Positions 61,674-64,000 of a DNA stretch of 64,000 nucleotides are shown here, one piece after another (the stretch's first letter is position 1; each line of letters begins with the position of its first letter). Below the pieces are notes generated by a model. It ran no database searches. It worked only from the letters and a program-made list of their open reading frames with translations, and had not been told where the DNA came from. The translations under genes and the position numbers were made by a program. This stretch comes from Ephydatia muelleri (Eukaryota; Porifera; Demospongiae; Spongillida; Spongillidae): NCBI GenBank assembly GCA_013339895.1, contig JABACO010000010.1, positions 8,365,453 through 8,429,452 on the forward strand. The letters are read 5' to 3'.

Positions 61674-62376
61674 ATGTCTGTGTTCGTGACGGTTGGCACC
61701 ACCTCTTTCGATGCTCTGATTTGCACTTGCATGGAGACATCGTTTTTGAAGGTAATAGGAACGCGTGGATCGACGGACACTTGTTGAGATTACCACAGCT
61801 TCAAACCCGTTTTCGTTAGTTACTGGTCACCAAAGGGTACGAGAAGTTGATTCTTCAAATTGGGCGTGGCGAGTACGTCCCACAGCGGTCTCCTGTTGAG
61901 GAAATAGACGTTTCATTCTTCCGCTTCAAAGAGTCTCTTCAAGACGACATGGCACGTGCGAACCTTATCATTAGCCATGGCGGTGAGTTTTAGGTAACTC
62001 GATTATCTACCTCCGTGCATACAGTATGAAGACAATAGGTCGAGGTACCCTACGTTTCCGTGCTGCTAGGTGCTGGAAGTATCATGGAGTCCTTAGAACT
62101 CAAAAAGCCATTGGTTGTGGTCATCAATGACCAGCTTATGCATAATCACCAGATGGAGCTAGCCAAGCAACTACAGGATGATAATCATCTCCTCTTTACC
62201 ACATGCAGGTTAGCCATCTTGTTTTATTTTTTACAACCTTTGTGCTCTGACACTTCGCACACAGCCACCTTTTGAACACTGTAGAACACATGGACGTTTC
62301 CTCACTAAAGCCGTACACCCGAGGCAATCCACGCGTATTTGGAGACTATTTGGATTCTGTGATGGGGTTCAGATGA
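61674..62376 (+). CDS. ALG13: UDP-GlcNAc transferase catalytic subunit ALG13
   Basis: Exons 61674-61751, 61820-61982, 62070-62208 and 62265-62376 encode 163 aa. ALG13 pairs with the membrane anchor ALG14 on the cytosolic face of the ER and adds the second GlcNAc to the dolichol-linked N-glycan precursor. Family blocks: [16 protein letters not shown] at the start, [36 protein letters not shown] (glycosyltransferase 28 C-terminal nucleotide-sugar site), and [20 protein letters not shown], with the usual NHQ. The protein matches the short yeast-like form; no OTU or Tudor extension follows. An ATG at 61671 directly upstream would add one Met. An AATAAA follows at 62463-62468. All introns are under 90 bp. 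Confidence 0.92.
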
Positions 62377-62547
62377 GTGTCTACAGCGCATTGGAGGGTG
62401 CCTGTAGGAGTCCTGCGGTCGTTTCTGTTTGCTGGGCCTCTGGTCCCGTTGTATACACTGTGCAATAAAACTCAAATTGATTTTTAAAAATCGGTGAAAC
62501 ACAAAAGTGATCTAACTTTCATGAACTAATGGCATAACGAAGCATGA

Positions 62548-62922
62548 TCACAGTCCTTTTTTCTTTTCGTGCTTTTCTTGTTTAAGACGTCGCTTCTCCG
62601 CTTTTCTCTTTTCTCTCTCCGTTTGTTGGTTGAGCAGTTTATACACTAGATAGGCTTGCGTGGGTGATCAAAAATGACAGTCAAACTACGTAACTATGCC
62701 TCCCGTGATATCACACACACAAACACAAGTGTACTGTTGACAGTTTATGTACAGGCACCTTTTCGGGAACTGCTTACCTGCCAACAACAAGAGGACTATC
62801 CCCGGCAAGAGGATCCACAGGTGTAGTTGGTCAGATACCTGGTGTGCGTGAGGTACTCCAAACGCGTCCTCCCCAGCGTCCCCTGGGCCTGCTTGGGCGG
62901 GCTCGACCGTTGGATCCGCCAT
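62548..62922 (-). CDS. Small single-pass membrane protein, unknown
   Basis: Two minus-strand exons, 62922-62778 and 62654-62548, join in frame to 83 aa. The first ~30 residues are acidic/neutral (MADPTVEPAQAGPGDAGED). A hydrophobic segment (LWILLPGIVLLLLA continuing AYLVY) crosses the splice junction and forms one TM helix. The C-terminus is strongly charged and coiled-coil-like (TEREKRKAEKRRLKQEKHEK), ending KKKGL. The positive side suggests a cytosolic C-terminal tail. I do not recognise the family. SMIM-type or ER-tail-anchored proteins are possible. Its 3' end faces ALG13 (convergent, 171 bp apart). Confidence 0.65.
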
Positions 62923-63193
62923 ATCACAAAAGGTTTTATTATTCGATCAGGGTTCTTCCTTTTGGGGAAACCCGATAATGCCGACTCCGCCCCTCTATTA
63001 ATGGCATCAGTCAGACAACAAAGGACACCTCGTGATCTCTTTACCATTCGTGTTATTTTTAAAAATTATATATTTATATTGGTGATTTTCAATAAATCTT
63101 ACAATAAATCTTATTATACAAACCATGCACCAACAGTAATTATTAATAAAACACAGCACACAGAAACGTTACTACAAAACATCCAAGTGTATT

Positions 63194-63354
63194 CTAATCC
63201 CAATCGTCATCTCCTTCACTGTCACTATCATCTTCACTTTCAGTATCACTTAGTTCCATTGCAATTCTTCTCTTGAGAATGGATGCCACATCTGTCCCTT
63301 GAGTGGCTGGTTTCTTCTCATCAGTGGTTCGCTCCACCTTCCTCAGCTTTTTAC
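63194..63354 (-). CDS. WASF: WASF/WAVE family protein, last exon (VCA tail), partial
   Basis: One minus-strand exon bounded by an AG acceptor at its right end and a TAG stop at 63194. It reads KKLRKVERT...TDVASILKRRIAMELSD and then an acidic run ending DDDWD. This is the connector and acidic end of a VCA module: ILxRRIAxExSDxE followed by acidic residues and a penultimate-region Trp is the WAVE signature (human WAVE ends in a similar acidic W-containing tail). The acidic Trp binds the Arp2/3 complex to start actin branches at the plasma membrane. The rest of the gene lies beyond the right edge. Confidence 0.85.
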
Positions 63355-63660
63355 CTATTTGAGAAGGTTGTAGACTTAATTAACTTTATCAGCTGTCAAC
63401 TCTCAATGTGTCAATGGGTGCCATGATTTTTAGCACCTCATTTGCAGAATGCACAGCTCTGCTAATCATTTTGCAAAGTGCTCTAGGACAACACTACAAG
63501 GAGTGATGAATGGCAATAGCAACAGAATCACTAGTTGTCATGTACTACACCTGTACCATTAAGGAAACTGTCACATGATAACACCTGGTGCATTTCACTG
63601 TGCTGCTACCTAGTTACAAAGTAAATCTTTTTCTTTTAGTGTCATGCACATATGTACATT
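63355..63660. other. WASF intron sequence, no exon recognised
   Basis: It lies between the last WASF exon and the minisatellite. No further WAVE exon could be read. Confidence 0.4.
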
Positions 63661-64000
63661 CTCCACTTCGGAACCCTCTTAACCCTCCCACCCTCTAACC
63701 ACTCCCACCCTCTAACCACTCCCACCCTCTAACCACTCCCACCCTCTAACCACTCCCACCCTCTAACCACTCCCACCCTCTAACCCCCACCCTCTAACCA
63801 CTCCCACCCTCTAACCCCTCCCACCCTCTAACCCCTCCCACCCTCTAACCCCTCCCACCCTCTAACCCCTCCCACCCTCTAACCCCTCCCACCCTCTAAC
63901 CCCTCCCACCCTCTAACCCCTCCCACGCTGGAACCATGCCCACCCTCTAACCCCTTCCACCCTCTAACCACTCCCACCCTCTAACCCCTCCCACGCTGGA
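63661..64000. repeat. C-rich minisatellite, 17-18-bp unit, ~20 copies
   Basis: Units of cccaccctctaacc(a/c)ct run to the window end with few variants (one ccacgctggaaccatg unit near 63925 and a partial one at 63993). It probably lies inside a WASF intron and continues beyond the window. Confidence 0.95.

Overview
The window is animal (metazoan) nuclear DNA. Every confident gene is split by GT-AG introns, several of them only 55-300 bp long. The gene set is metazoan: a WAVE-type VCA tail, an LDLa-repeat receptor, Rab GTPases, HINT1, POLR3F and ALG13. The compact genes, the many palindromic mobile elements and the particular retroelement relics fit an early-branching animal. A demosponge is my best guess, but this rests on family knowledge, not on a search. 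LAYOUT. 1-7.2 kb: no confident gene; a hairpin MITE, a larger palindromic repeat, a retroelement relic and an old two-copy duplication. 7.2-34.9 kb (+): one 27-exon gene for a type I membrane protein of about 1106 aa. It has a signal peptide, 23 LDLa modules, one per phase-1 exon, in a strict A-B-C order of three, then a membrane-proximal region, one TM helix and a tail with an NPxY motif. Its introns hold most of the window's repeats, including a 6.7-kb palindrome in intron 15. 37.2-52.5 kb (-): POLR3F (RNA polymerase III subunit RPC6), rebuilt from six exons. Its last intron of about 10.6 kb holds two palindromic elements, a decayed DIRS/Ngaro-like tyrosine-recombinase retroelement, a LINE scrap and a 3.6-kb palindrome with a 30-bp minisatellite at its centre. 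52.6-53.9 kb: relic of a retroelement with an apparent restriction-like endonuclease. 54.1-63.4 kb is gene-dense: HINT1 (+), two tandem Rab-like GTPases with matching exon structure (+), a secreted beta-trefoil protein resembling FGF/IL-1 folds (+), ALG13 (+), a small single-pass membrane protein (-), and the last exon of a WASF/WAVE gene (-) running off the right edge. The final 340 bp are a C-rich minisatellite. HOW THE GENES RELATE. There is no operon. HINT1 and POLR3F are divergent with a retroelement relic between them. ALG13 and the small membrane protein are convergent. The two Rabs are a local duplication. POLR3F serves Pol III transcription, ALG13 the second step of N-glycan assembly on the ER, the Rabs membrane traffic, WAVE Arp2/3-driven actin branching, and the LDLa receptor probably ligand uptake at the surface. 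MOST UNUSUAL. The three-module LDLa array; the family of long palindromes sharing TGGG(A/T)CA ends; the Rab pair with altered nucleotide-binding motifs; and the secreted beta-trefoil gene. Exon borders were read by eye from splice sites, phase and homology, without transcripts.
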